IMG/VR virus record: IMGVR_UViG_3300025655_000012
Location: 1 to 37,851 of that record
DNA: 37,851 nt
Source of the DNA: a virus
Direction: 5' to 3' (one strand)
Under the pieces are notes generated by a model. It was not told the DNA's origin, did not search any database, and saw only the letters and a program-made list of their open reading frames with translations. How positions within the stretch are numbered: the first letter of the stretch is position 1; every line of letters begins with the position of its first letter. The translations under genes and the position numbers were made by a program. Below are positions 1 to 7,355 of the stretch, one piece after another.

Positions 1-127
1 GCCTGCCTGCTTTAGTCAATACACGACTTGGAGCAGCCTTACCGGTTAACCTGCGATAAGTCGCGCCGATAGCCCTACCAACATAAGGCAAAGCAGCCTC
101 AAGGCCAGCACCGAGTAAAACGCCAAC
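1..127. repeat. Terminal direct repeat, left copy (assembly overlap)
   Basis: These 127 bases are identical, base for base by eye, to 37725-37851. The gene crossing the junction stays in frame when the ends are joined. The exact length of 127 matches a common maximum k-mer of short-read assemblers, so the repeat most likely marks a circular assembly graph and not a biological terminal repeat. That fits headful packaging of a circularly permuted genome, as in P22. Confidence 0.95.
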
Positions 128-694
128 GCTTCCAGACTCCAGCGCTTGAGCTTCATCCGCAGTTCTTCCACGGGCTGATAGTCCGGCCTCTGCTCCGCCG
201 AGCGCTCCAGCAGCAGCGACCCTAGCTGGAGTTGATGCGATTTGTCCAATCGCTCCACCTGGTACAAAGAATGGGATTGCTTCACCTGTTAGTTCTCCTG
301 CTAAAGTTGTGTTAGGTCGAATGTCTTGAGCCGCTTGCCATTGTTGCTGTTCGCGTGGATCTGCCATATCCATAATGCCAAGGCCGCGCAATAAGTTAAT
401 GCCACCCTTACCAGCAGATGCAACGAATGTTTCAATGCCGCCCATTTCAGAGGCTTTCTTTCGGTCATACTGACGCTGCACCCACTCAGCATTAGGTTGA
501 CTGAGTTGTGATGCAAATTCGGCTGGATTAGCTGGAAGCTTACCAAGCAATTCAGTTGGTAAATCTGGCATTAGCTCAGGCTTTTGAATGCCTGCAGACA
601 CTAAATCTTTACCAACTTGTTCAACGCCAGCTTGATCAAACTTATCAAATGGGTTTTGGCTAGTGCTATCAAACTGGTCGAATGGATTAGCCAT
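1..694 (-). CDS. gp16-like DNA ejection (pilot) protein, N-terminal part; continues at the other end of the window
   Basis: Translation starts at ATG 692-694, preceded by AGAAGG at the end of the gp20-like gene. It reads leftwards off the window edge and continues in frame at 37724, ending at 36247. The joined product is 723 aa, against 609 aa for P22 gp16. The N-terminus has the repeated NPFDQFD / NPFDKFD motif. A small-residue and glycine-rich stretch near residues 130-215 is plausibly membrane-active. In P22, gp16 is packaged in the capsid and ejected into the periplasm and inner membrane to help DNA enter. The order gp7, gp20, gp16 matches the P22 ejection cluster. The assignment rests on position, size and composition more than on clear motifs. 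Confidence 0.85.
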   Translation of the reverse strand, partial: MANPFDQFDSTSQNPFDKFDQAGVEQVGKDLVSAGIQKPELMPDLPTELLGKLPANPAEFASQLSQPNAEWVQRQYDRKKASEMGGIETFVASAGKGGINLLRGLGIMDMADPREQQQWQAAQDIRPNTTLAGELTGEAIPFFVPGGAIGQIASTPARVAAAGALGGAEAGLSARGRTADEAQALESGSVGVLLGAGLEAALPYVGRAIGATYRRLTGKAAPSRVLTKAGR

Positions 695-696
695 TA

Positions 697-1929
697 TTAA
701 ACGCCTTCTGGTAGATAACCGTATTTAGCTTTAAACGCCGCTTTAAGGTTAGGGTTTTGCATTAGGTGCTGCACTGCTGAGTCTGGAGCGTTACCGCCTT
801 CAGGCTTGCTAGCTTTGCCACCTTGAGCCTGTTTAATCTGCTTGTTGATAATTTCTCTAACAGTGACCAAGTTCTTTCTTAATGATGCCTCTGTTTGGTC
901 TCTAGATAAGTTAGTCATTGCTGCTGTTAGCTTCTTGCCTTCTGAATCAGATAATGCACCAGCACCGCCAGCGTCTTTAAATGACTTGATAGACGCCAGG
1001 AAGTTTTTAGCGCCTAGAGTCTCAAGCTTTGCCGCGACGTCTGCCGCTGCGGTGCCTGCAATTGGAGTGCTGAAGGCTCCGAAACCTGAAGATAAACCCT
1101 TAGCACCAACAGCATTAGAAAAGCCTGGTGAATTTTCTATCTCACTTAGCAATGATAAAACCTGCTCGCCTTCATTGATAATACTTGACTTAGCAGAGTT
1201 AATATCTGTAGACGTTTGGGCTAGCTTTTGCTTTTGAGTCTCAACCTTTAGATTGGCCTGCTCAACTTTAGCTTGCAGCTCTTGGCGCTTAAGCTCGTTA
1301 GTCTCACCTTTTAATGATTGATCCATTCGTCTGGCTTGCGCTTCTAATGCTCGTAGCTTGGTATTTTCGCGCTTGATATCTAAATCTGCTGATTGAAATT
1401 CTGTCATGCTCTCAGGTCTAGTTGTCTTGAATGACTTGTATGCATCAGGAGCCATAACAGCTAAGTCTTTTTCAGCAGCCTTAAGCACCTCTTGAGCCCC
1501 ACCTTCAGCAGTTCTAATTAAACCTTGAACGTCACCGCCATTAGCTTGCACCTCTTGTATTCTTGAGGTGATAGCCTGCATAGGATCTACAGCGCCAGTT
1601 AAGATGTTTTTAGCATAAGTTAATCGACCTTCTTGAGCTTGCTGGTCTTTAAAGTTAGCAGCCTGAATAAACCCCTTCATAATATCTGGGTTTTTCAATC
1701 CGAACTCAGCTATCTGGTCAGGCGTTCCAGACTTTAATAGCTCAACTGCTTGCTGCTGTATTGCTGGCTGATTCTGCTGCGCGATAGCCTGCTGCTCTCT
1801 CTGCTGGTTAGCATACTGGTTATCGATTTGCTGTTGCTGCATGTTTTGTTGGTTAGACTGCAATTGCTGCAATCCTCCCGCCGTTCTAAAAAACGAATCG
1901 GCAGGGTTAGCCATAGTGTAATCAACCAT
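697..1929 (-). CDS. gp20-like DNA ejection protein
   Basis: A 410-aa protein with a very glutamine-rich N-terminus (residues about 20-65) and long Ala/Glu/Lys helices typical of ejection proteins. P22 gp20 is 471 aa and holds the same place between gp7 and gp16. It is packaged in the virion with scaffold and portal and released into the host envelope. The ATG at 1929 has GGAGG about 9 nt upstream and overlaps the end of the gp7-like gene, so translation is probably coupled. A second ATG five codons in (MANPAD) is possible. Identification is by synteny, size and composition. Confidence 0.8.
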   Translation of the reverse strand: MVDYTMANPADSFFRTAGGLQQLQSNQQNMQQQQIDNQYANQQREQQAIAQQNQPAIQQQAVELLKSGTPDQIAEFGLKNPDIMKGFIQAANFKDQQAQEGRLTYAKNILTGAVDPMQAITSRIQEVQANGGDVQGLIRTAEGGAQEVLKAAEKDLAVMAPDAYKSFKTTRPESMTEFQSADLDIKRENTKLRALEAQARRMDQSLKGETNELKRQELQAKVEQANLKVETQKQKLAQTSTDINSAKSSIINEGEQVLSLLSEIENSPGFSNAVGAKGLSSGFGAFSTPIAGTAAADVAAKLETLGAKNFLASIKSFKDAGGAGALSDSEGKKLTAAMTNLSRDQTEASLRKNLVTVREIINKQIKQAQGGKASKPEGGNAPDSAVQHLMQNPNLKAAFKAKYGYLPEGV

Positions 1930-2579
1930 TATACGACACCTCCAGTTGTTGGCTGGTTAAAGTAATTAAATCCAGCACCAGCAATGCTACCAATAGCATT
2001 GCCCCACATATTACCATTGGCAACTCTAGCCTGAGCTTGTTGGGCTGCGCTTTGATTTAGCGTGTTAGCTGTATTGCTTCCGTAATTTCCAGCATAAGAC
2101 GCCTGAGCACCCGCTCCAGACAGCCCAATATTTGCGAGACCTGTTAGCTGGTTGTAAGTATCTTGCTGCTGTGCAGACCGTTGAGCTAAGTAGCTTTGCC
2201 CTAGCTGAGGCGCAATTGATGCCAGCGCATTTCCTGTTGATGTTGAGCCTAGTCCTCCTGTCGCTTCTGCTGATGCTAGCTGCTGGTTTCTGGCAACGCC
2301 TGACATTTGCGCGAATTCTGGAGATTGATAATATTGCGCAAGCTCTGCATTTCTGTCTAGCGGCCTACCTGCCACACCGCCGAGTGATTCAAGCCCTTGC
2401 AATCCAGCCTGTCGATATGGGTCAAGAAGATCCAATTGCTGGTTGAACATCCTTTCCTGCATATCCATTGAGTCAGTAGCAGCTTGCTGCTGACCTCTAG
2501 ATGCTATTTCCGCTTGGTTTGATCCAACTGCACTGCTAACCAATGTTGCCCCTGCAACTGCTACAAATCCCCATGTCAT
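1929..2579 (-). CDS. gp7-like DNA ejection protein
   Basis: A 216-aa protein starting MTWGFVAVAGATLVSSAVGS, an N-terminal hydrophobic small-residue segment, followed by a helical region rich in Gln, Ala and Gly. P22 gp7 (229 aa) has the same pattern and genomic place and is the first ejection protein delivered. ATG 2579 was chosen because AGGATT sits just before it; an in-frame start six codons upstream has poorer context. The start overlaps the stop of the preceding cupin-like gene and the stop overlaps the gp20-like start, giving a tightly coupled gp14-7-20-16 block. Confidence 0.8.
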   Translation of the reverse strand: MTWGFVAVAGATLVSSAVGSNQAEIASRGQQQAATDSMDMQERMFNQQLDLLDPYRQAGLQGLESLGGVAGRPLDRNAELAQYYQSPEFAQMSGVARNQQLASAEATGGLGSTSTGNALASIAPQLGQSYLAQRSAQQQDTYNQLTGLANIGLSGAGAQASYAGNYGSNTANTLNQSAAQQAQARVANGNMWGNAIGSIAGAGFNYFNQPTTGGVV

Positions 2580-3076
2580 AATCCTATCCTCTTGCATTCT
2601 TCAATAAGTTGATCGTATGGCAGGCTTTCATAGTCAATGGATATAACCTGTTTCTCTATCTCTGCCAAGTCTTGAGTATTTGTCGGGTTAAGGTGTACGG
2701 TTCGCCAGATAACATCTGTAACATTGTAAACCACTTTCTGCACACCAGCTTCTGAAACAAATATATCGCCGCCACTATGGTCTACTGCGGTTTTTGATTT
2801 TGGCGTGTACACCTTGCACTCACCGCTTACTATCTCATTAAAATGCTCTGTTGAATGGATTTTGCCAATGATAAATGTATCAGCAGGCATTAGTATTTCC
2901 CTGATGTAAACTCCATTAGCAAACATGTGCTTTACAGGGCAATCAACTTGCTCAATGCCAGAATCTAGCAACCCTATTGCATAGCTCATTATCTTGCTTC
3001 TGTTCTTCCTGATTTCATCCTGACTAGCAACACTATCAGCAACAACGACATTATTGATTTTTGCAGTAACAATCAT
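2576..3076 (-). CDS. Cupin-like protein in the gp14 head-assembly position
   Basis: A 166-aa protein. Residues about 70-135 alternate beta-strand-like segments with a pattern resembling a small cupin or jelly-roll (GKIHSTEHFNEIVSGECKV, then GGDIFVSEAG and VIWRTVHLN). That is compatible with a double-stranded beta-helix, but I cannot assign metal ligands with certainty. P22 has gene 14, needed for head assembly, at this spot between 26 and 7. ATG 3076 follows a GAGG core; the longer frame would need TTG. The alternative is an unrelated virion protein that has replaced gp14. The fold call is inference. Confidence 0.55.
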   Translation of the reverse strand: MIVTAKINNVVVADSVASQDEIRKNRSKIMSYAIGLLDSGIEQVDCPVKHMFANGVYIREILMPADTFIIGKIHSTEHFNEIVSGECKVYTPKSKTAVDHSGGDIFVSEAGVQKVVYNVTDVIWRTVHLNPTNTQDLAEIEKQVISIDYESLPYDQLIEECKRIGL

Positions 3077-3105
3077 AACGCACCTCAAATAAAATCTATT
3101 ATAAC

Positions 3106-3780
3106 TTAGTCTGTCAAGCCATGCGAACGCATAACACTCAATGCAGCATATAGGGCTTGTCTTGTTTCTTTTAAGTCTGCTGCAATCTCAAGGATTTCCG
3201 ACTGAGTGTATGTTGCGCTTACAGTGTATGTTTTGTCAGCATTAAAAGCACCCTTGTATTCTGTTCCTGTTGGTGGTGTAAAGCCTGTTACCTGAACACC
3301 TACAACCTTAGTCCCATTAACGCTATAACTTGTTGCCACATCAATAGGGCTTGCGATCACCTGTATAGATGTTTCAGCCTTGCTAACGTAATCAAGTTGA
3401 ATGTCGGCAATGTCTAGGCTGTTTTGTTCCGCTTTGATTTCAACATCATTAAGCCTGCCTTCAAATGCTCCGCTGGTATCTTCAAGAACTGTTATTTTTC
3501 GGTTGTTGCTTGACACTAGGTTAGATACTTTACTTATCAACACGCCTTGGTCTGAAACGGTTTGATTAACACGGCTTATAGTGTCGGCTTGCGACTCTAT
3601 TGATACCTGTGAAGTATACGCACCGCTAGCAGCCTCATTAGACTTTGTTGCAATGCTGTCGGTATATTGCTGAAACTCCACAAAGAAGTTTATCAGAGGT
3701 AAAGGCCACCCAACCATTAGGCTAGAATCAATCGATCCTAAATTAGTATCAACCTTAACATTTAGTGTTTCATCAGCCAC
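3106..3780 (-). CDS. gp26-like tail needle protein
   Basis: A 224-aa protein with a short N-terminal segment, the signature NEAASGAYTSQV near residues 48-59 (P22 gp26 has NEAGQGAYDAQV), then a heptad-like coiled coil from about 60 to 130. The C-terminal 90 residues form a separate, probably beta-rich tip domain ending MRSHGLTD. In P22 the trimeric needle plugs the tail tube and is ejected first, piercing the outer membrane. At 224 aa it matches P22 (233 aa), but the tip differs, as it does in Sf6-like needles that carry a knob. It begins at GTG 3780, overlapping the gp10 stop, with AGGG upstream. Confidence 0.85.
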   Translation of the reverse strand: MADETLNVKVDTNLGSIDSSLMVGWPLPLINFFVEFQQYTDSIATKSNEAASGAYTSQVSIESQADTISRVNQTVSDQGVLISKVSNLVSSNNRKITVLEDTSGAFEGRLNDVEIKAEQNSLDIADIQLDYVSKAETSIQVIASPIDVATSYSVNGTKVVGVQVTGFTPPTGTEYKGAFNADKTYTVSATYTQSEILEIAADLKETRQALYAALSVMRSHGLTD

Positions 3781-5777
3781 TATTCAGCCCTCATTTTAAA
3801 GCGTGAAATGGTAACGGGTGTCGCGCCTACTATTCTAAGCTTAAACCCTATGCGGTGACGTATGCGACCAAGGCGGCGAAGTATCGAGCGACCAAGCCAC
3901 TGTGACGGCCTATCAATAATAATAGGCACCTCAGTGCCATAAATTACACCGTCTTCAGTTGATGACACTAACAATCTAGAAGCGACCGAGGCGATACCTT
4001 GACCTGATGTTAATTCCATATCGTAACCAACCATGTTTGTGGCCGTGATTATCGGCGTATAAAGTATGATTTCTTGGTCAATATTGTATTGACTAGAGCT
4101 TTTATCGTTAGTGGTACCTGTAATGGCTTCAAGCTTATCACCGCAAGTTGTGCGGCCACCTTCAACCATAAAGTCTATTGCTCGGTACGTTCCTTCACAT
4201 AATCCTGTCTTAAGCCTAACCCAATTACCACGGGATGCATCAAAAGCAAGTGTTTCCCTTGGTAGATGGATAATTAATAGCTTATGCTGAAGGAATGAAA
4301 GGCTTTCAAGTGTAGCGGTAGCCAATTCATCAGGCGTATATTCTGCCAGCAATCTATTAACTAGGTATCCTGATATTTCGTTATAAACACCTTGACCCAT
4401 AGTGGCAATAATTACTTGACCTCTTGACGGGCTCGTAATGAAAGCAAATGTATCCATGAATGAAGTTATTGCAAACTGTCCAGCGATACCTACTGGTACC
4501 ATGTAACTAGGCTGAACTTGTACCAGACTTTCAGCGTTACCAGTTAACCTAAAAAACTCAATAGTAGAACTCCCAAATGCAACGATGAAATCTCGCCATT
4601 CTCTCATGGCCACAATGCCATCAGGCATATTCTCTGCGCTGTAAGCAGGCGCTATCTTGTCGGGCTTACTTTCATCTTCAAGGCTAGTTAGCCAGAATCT
4701 ATCAGATCCTTTTTCAGCGAACACATAGCGGCCACGAATACGGCAAACATCGCCAACACTTCCCCAGTCATATTGTGGATTAGGAATAACGGTATCTTCA
4801 ACTTTTTGCGTGAATTCTAGAATTGAATAATCTTCTTCTGAAATATTGCCAAGGTTATCATTAATAAAATCGATTACTTCTACCGCTGAAGGATTAACGG
4901 GATCAATCTCAGTCCATAAGTCGTTAATCTCAACTATTCGAGTGTTAGGCGCGGCTATCTCGTCATCAATGAAAGCCATGTTGTCTGCAACTGATTCTAA
5001 ATCTATGTCAGCGCGCGACCAGATTGTTCTTAATGCTTTAGCTCTGTTAGTGGTTCCTGTTATCGCAGCACTCCAAGGGTTAGTAACTGCCGTGAAGTTA
5101 GGAACAAACTTATACTTGATTGATAGACTTGCTCCAGCAAACTTAATGCCGGTTATCTTAAGATCTTTAATGTATGGGATGCCTAAAGCTGGTTTGTCTT
5201 GCGAATATGATTCAGAGAAGTCGGCTTCACTTCGAGTTATTGCAGCACCAACAGCCCCGCCACGAGTAGTCGGAACAATAGTAAATGTTAGCGTGCCAGT
5301 TTCATTTGATGCAGTAATCAATAAAGAGTCACCGGCTTGATTATGAACTGACTTGGATATTGAGCTATCAAAGCCCGGGTAAGTTTCGCTGCCAGACCAG
5401 TTTGACAGGGTTTTAATCTGTCCGTCATATCTGTAGAGGGTTAGCTTATTATTTGCTGACACAGCTTGTGAGGTTCTACCATGCGCCATTGATACACGCT
5501 CTGTGCCGCCAACGTCACCAATAACTGAACCGTCTAGATAAAGGCTGCCACCCAATACGCGATAAGGTAATTCTTTAATTGTATTCCAATGTGCGCCGCG
5601 ACTAACTCCAGCAACGTCTTGAAGCTTATTAATGCCAGGAAAGAAACGGAAATAGCCCTCGACATCATCGACGGCTCTGAACACTGGAAGGATATTTGTT
5701 GGAAGTAGATCGACGTAATCAGCATTCTTACTGCTGCGCCCATCGCCTTTTAATAGTGGTAGGTTGAATTCTGGCAT
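3780..5777 (-). CDS. gp10-like tail hub / packaged DNA stabilisation protein with a large insertion
   Basis: A 665-aa protein that is recognisably P22 gp10 along both ends: KNADYVDLLP, a VSRG block, RVSMAHGRTSQAV, LEDESKPDKIAP, FIVAFGSSTIEFF, LLIIHLPRETL and a C-terminal GRIRHRIGFKLR. gp10 forms the hexameric ring between gp4 and the needle and closes the filled head. The usual length is about 470 aa. The extra roughly 195 residues lie at about 135-335, between the LSNW motif and the VGDVCRIRGRYVF motif. ATG 5777 was chosen for its GAGGTG ribosome binding site. That site lies in the loop of a perfect 8-bp hairpin described separately. Confidence 0.93.
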   Translation of the reverse strand: MPEFNLPLLKGDGRSSKNADYVDLLPTNILPVFRAVDDVEGYFRFFPGINKLQDVAGVSRGAHWNTIKELPYRVLGGSLYLDGSVIGDVGGTERVSMAHGRTSQAVSANNKLTLYRYDGQIKTLSNWSGSETYPGFDSSISKSVHNQAGDSLLITASNETGTLTFTIVPTTRGGAVGAAITRSEADFSESYSQDKPALGIPYIKDLKITGIKFAGASLSIKYKFVPNFTAVTNPWSAAITGTTNRAKALRTIWSRADIDLESVADNMAFIDDEIAAPNTRIVEINDLWTEIDPVNPSAVEVIDFINDNLGNISEEDYSILEFTQKVEDTVIPNPQYDWGSVGDVCRIRGRYVFAEKGSDRFWLTSLEDESKPDKIAPAYSAENMPDGIVAMREWRDFIVAFGSSTIEFFRLTGNAESLVQVQPSYMVPVGIAGQFAITSFMDTFAFITSPSRGQVIIATMGQGVYNEISGYLVNRLLAEYTPDELATATLESLSFLQHKLLIIHLPRETLAFDASRGNWVRLKTGLCEGTYRAIDFMVEGGRTTCGDKLEAITGTTNDKSSSQYNIDQEIILYTPIITATNMVGYDMELTSGQGIASVASRLLVSSTEDGVIYGTEVPIIIDRPSQWLGRSILRRLGRIRHRIGFKLRIVGATPVTISRFKMRAE

Positions 5778-5806
5778 TAACTGCACCTCTTTTGAGTATG
5801 CAGTTA
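5778..5806 (-). promoter_or_regulatory. Hairpin over the gp10 ribosome binding site
   Basis: On the minus strand TAACTGCA pairs perfectly with TGCAGTTA (8 bp) around a 13-nt loop, TACTCAAAAGAGG, that carries the Shine-Dalgarno core. The second arm ends directly at the gp10 ATG. This could act as a translational control element or as a protein-binding operator. The pairing is seen in the sequence; the function is inferred. Confidence 0.55.
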
Positions 5807-5836
5807 TTTTAAGCTTGTTTGGTGATTAAGGCAAAG

Positions 5837-5968
5837 TTAGCTTTTAATTGCTTTCTCGTCTAAAATTCTGCGGATAATCTCAGCGCGTGAAACATTAAGG
5901 CGTAACGCTTCCTTAACTATCCAATCGCTAGCTATTTGGCTTATCTTTTGCGGTGCTAGTCGTGGCAT
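5837..5968 (-). CDS. Arc-like ribbon-helix-helix protein, paralogue 1
   Basis: A 43-aa protein beginning MPRLAPQKIS with the helix-B motif RLNVSRAEIIRRILDE. Its layout (short N-terminal strand, helix A at about 11-24, helix B at 27-38) resembles Arc/MetJ-type RHH regulators, which bind DNA as dimers with the paired strands in the major groove. Two paralogues occur at 15592-15759 and 28382-28531; 18 of the first 37 residues are the same in all three, without gaps. An excellent site, GGAGG, lies 5 nt before the ATG. It closes the methyltransferase cassette, just before gp10. The RHH fold and the DNA-binding role are inferred from the pattern. Confidence 0.75.
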   Translation of the reverse strand: MPRLAPQKISQIASDWIVKEALRLNVSRAEIIRRILDEKAIKS

Positions 5969-5969
5969 T

Positions 5970-6068
5970 TTATTCCTCCAAATGCGGCATGTATTCTTTT
6001 ATATACTCTGCCGCTGATTGATTGCTGTATCCAAATGATTTTAGATAGTTAAATATTAGTTGGTACAT
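5970..6068 (-). CDS. Small hypothetical protein (32 aa)
   Basis: Starts at an ATG that overlaps the methyltransferase stop (TAATG) and ends 1 nt before the start of the RHH protein, so all three are probably translated in relay. The product MYQLIFNYLKSFGYSNQSAA... is aromatic and probably helical; I recognise no family. The tight packing is the main support; the gene could also be a translational linker. Confidence 0.5.
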   Translation of the reverse strand: MYQLIFNYLKSFGYSNQSAAEYIKEYMPHLEE

Positions 6069-6784
6069 TAAGCGCTTTCTATCCTATTCTTTGCTATTTC
6101 AAAATAATGATCATCCATCTCAATACCGATAAACTTGCGGTTAAGATTCTTAGCCGCGACTCCTGTTGTTCCGCTTCCCATAGTGAAATCTAAAACCGTT
6201 TCACCTTCATTGGTGTAGGTTTTGATTAGATATTCCATTAGTGCAACTGGTTTTTGAGTTGGATGCAATCCACCTTGTGCGTTATTAAACTGCAGCACAC
6301 TATTAGGCATTGTTTTATCTGCTGGGCATTTGTGAGCATCTAGCTTGTGATCGCCATAGCAATCTGTTTTCTTAGTTCTGTTTGTTACTGGTCTAATGTT
6401 GGCTGCAGGTTTATCTTTTAGCTCTGGGTTATATGTTGGCGGCTTACTATAAAAAACAGCTAAATCTTCGTGAGCCCTCATCGGCATTCTCCAAGCATTT
6501 AAATGGCCTGTACTTTGCGACTTATTCCAGACCATAGAGTACTTGAACATTTTTAAATTTGACGTAACTAACACGCTAGTAAACGGCTGACTAGCTGTCA
6601 TTACAATCGCCCCATTAGGCTTAATAATCCGCTTCAACTGATCCCACATTAAGCTTAAATCAATGACAGAATCCCATTTGCACATAGTGGTGCCGTAAGG
6701 CGGGTCAGTCAAGATCATATCGATACTACCACTTTCAATTTCTTTCATACGCTCAAGGCAATCTCCTTTCATTAGGTTAATCAT
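6068..6784 (-). CDS. DNA methyltransferase, beta-class (N6-adenine or N4-cytosine)
   Basis: A 238-aa S-adenosylmethionine-dependent methyltransferase. The catalytic DPPY lies at residues 27-30, HPTQKP at 174-179 and the AdoMet-binding FTMGSGTTG at about 200-208. The order, catalytic motif first and AdoMet motif last, defines the beta class. DPPY usually means adenine N6, but N4-cytosine cannot be excluded. No restriction endonuclease is nearby, so it is an orphan enzyme, probably protecting phage DNA or altering regulation. It sits in an accessory cassette inserted between the tail genes gp4 and gp10, downstream of that cassette's own promoter. Confidence 0.93.
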   Translation of the reverse strand: MINLMKGDCLERMKEIESGSIDMILTDPPYGTTMCKWDSVIDLSLMWDQLKRIIKPNGAIVMTASQPFTSVLVTSNLKMFKYSMVWNKSQSTGHLNAWRMPMRAHEDLAVFYSKPPTYNPELKDKPAANIRPVTNRTKKTDCYGDHKLDAHKCPADKTMPNSVLQFNNAQGGLHPTQKPVALMEYLIKTYTNEGETVLDFTMGSGTTGVAAKNLNRKFIGIEMDDHYFEIAKNRIESA

Positions 6785-6945
6785 AATAAACCCAACCCCT
6801 TTAACATGTTTCTATCTTCAAATTCATTTAACGCATCCACTCGCTTCTTTGCTTTAAGGCATAGCTTGGTAGGTCTTCGATTAGCGTTAAATGCTGCCTT
6901 TTCTGCTCTATACTGTGCAGATACTTCTTTTTTATTAGAAATCAT
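6781..6945 (-). CDS. Small basic hypothetical protein (54 aa)
   Basis: Reads MISNKKEVSAQYRAEKAAF... and is rich in Lys, Arg and Ala, probably all-helical. GAGG lies 5 nt before the ATG. Its TGA overlaps the methyltransferase ATG (ATGA), a typical coupled junction, which suggests expression at a fixed ratio with the enzyme. No family is recognised. A 17-codon open frame lies just upstream (6946-6999), overlapping the end of the 92-aa gene; it is too short to call. Confidence 0.65.
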   Translation of the reverse strand: MISNKKEVSAQYRAEKAAFNANRRPTKLCLKAKKRVDALNEFEDRNMLKGLGLL

Positions 6946-6991
6946 TTAAACCTCTACTTGGTAATCTTCACCGAAAAACTGAGTGTTATCT

Positions 6992-7270
6992 TTATACATG
7001 GTGTTCACCTCTAGCTCTTTCTAGTAGTTCGTCAACCACATCGGACAGGCCTTTATCTTCGCTTAAAATTGATAAATCAGATATTAGCTTTAGCTTTTCA
7101 TACATCTCATTAGCTACAGCAAATAATTTAGCGTCATTTTCTGCATTATCACCATATAACACGGCTATTGAGCCACCATGGAATGGTGCGATTTCTTTAT
7201 CTAAATACCAAAACCCACTTGACCCTTTTGGCTTTGTGGCAACAATTTTACCTTTAGTAAACTTTTCCAT
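6992..7270 (-). CDS. Hypothetical phage protein with 'NAKLFAVANEMYE' motif
   Basis: A 92-aa soluble protein, first gene of the methyltransferase cassette. The central part (GDNAENDAKLFAVANEMYEKLK, in two halves around residues 40-61) matches a motif widespread in small phage proteins of unknown function, usually seen as NAHLIAAAPEMYEAL. The first half is beta-like, the second helical. It is preceded by the promoter and operator-like repeat at 7294-7330. No biochemical role is known to me. Confidence 0.7.
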   Translation of the reverse strand: MEKFTKGKIVATKPKGSSGFWYLDKEIAPFHGGSIAVLYGDNAENDAKLFAVANEMYEKLKLISDLSILSEDKGLSDVVDELLERARGEHHV

Positions 7271-7293
7271 ATCTATTCACCTATCTGATTAAA

Positions 7294-7330
7294 GTGATAT
7301 CAATATAATATACTATTCGATATCACACAA
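7294..7330 (-). promoter_or_regulatory. Promoter and operator-like inverted repeat of the methyltransferase cassette
   Basis: On the minus strand a -35-like TTGTGT (7325-7330) is followed after 17 nt by a -10-like TATATT (7302-7307). A perfect 8-bp inverted repeat, GTGATATC (7294-7301) and GATATCAC (7319-7326), brackets the -10 and touches the -35. A dimeric protein binding there would block the promoter. Candidates are the RHH proteins or the Cro-like protein; this is inference. Confidence 0.6.
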
Positions 7331-7333
7331 GGT

Positions 7334-7355
7334 AAATAAAACCCCTTTCGAGGTT
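7334..7355 (-). terminator. Rho-independent terminator after gp4
   Basis: AACCTC-GAAA-GGGGTT, a 6-bp stem (one G-U) closed by a GAAA tetraloop, followed by TTATTT on the minus strand. It begins at the gp4 stop codon, separating the upstream virion genes from the methyltransferase cassette. Confidence 0.7.

Noticed and set aside
842-1237. Plus-strand open frame of 131 codons opposite the gp20-like gene.
   Set aside because: Antisense to a well-supported gene in a region with biased codon use; no ribosome site. The same applies to the other long opposite-strand frames, such as 4846-5340, 9111-9437, 31960-32385 and 36395-36736.
6946-6999. 17-codon open frame between the 92-aa and 54-aa genes.
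   Set aside because: Too short, and it overlaps the end of the 92-aa gene; cannot be distinguished from chance.
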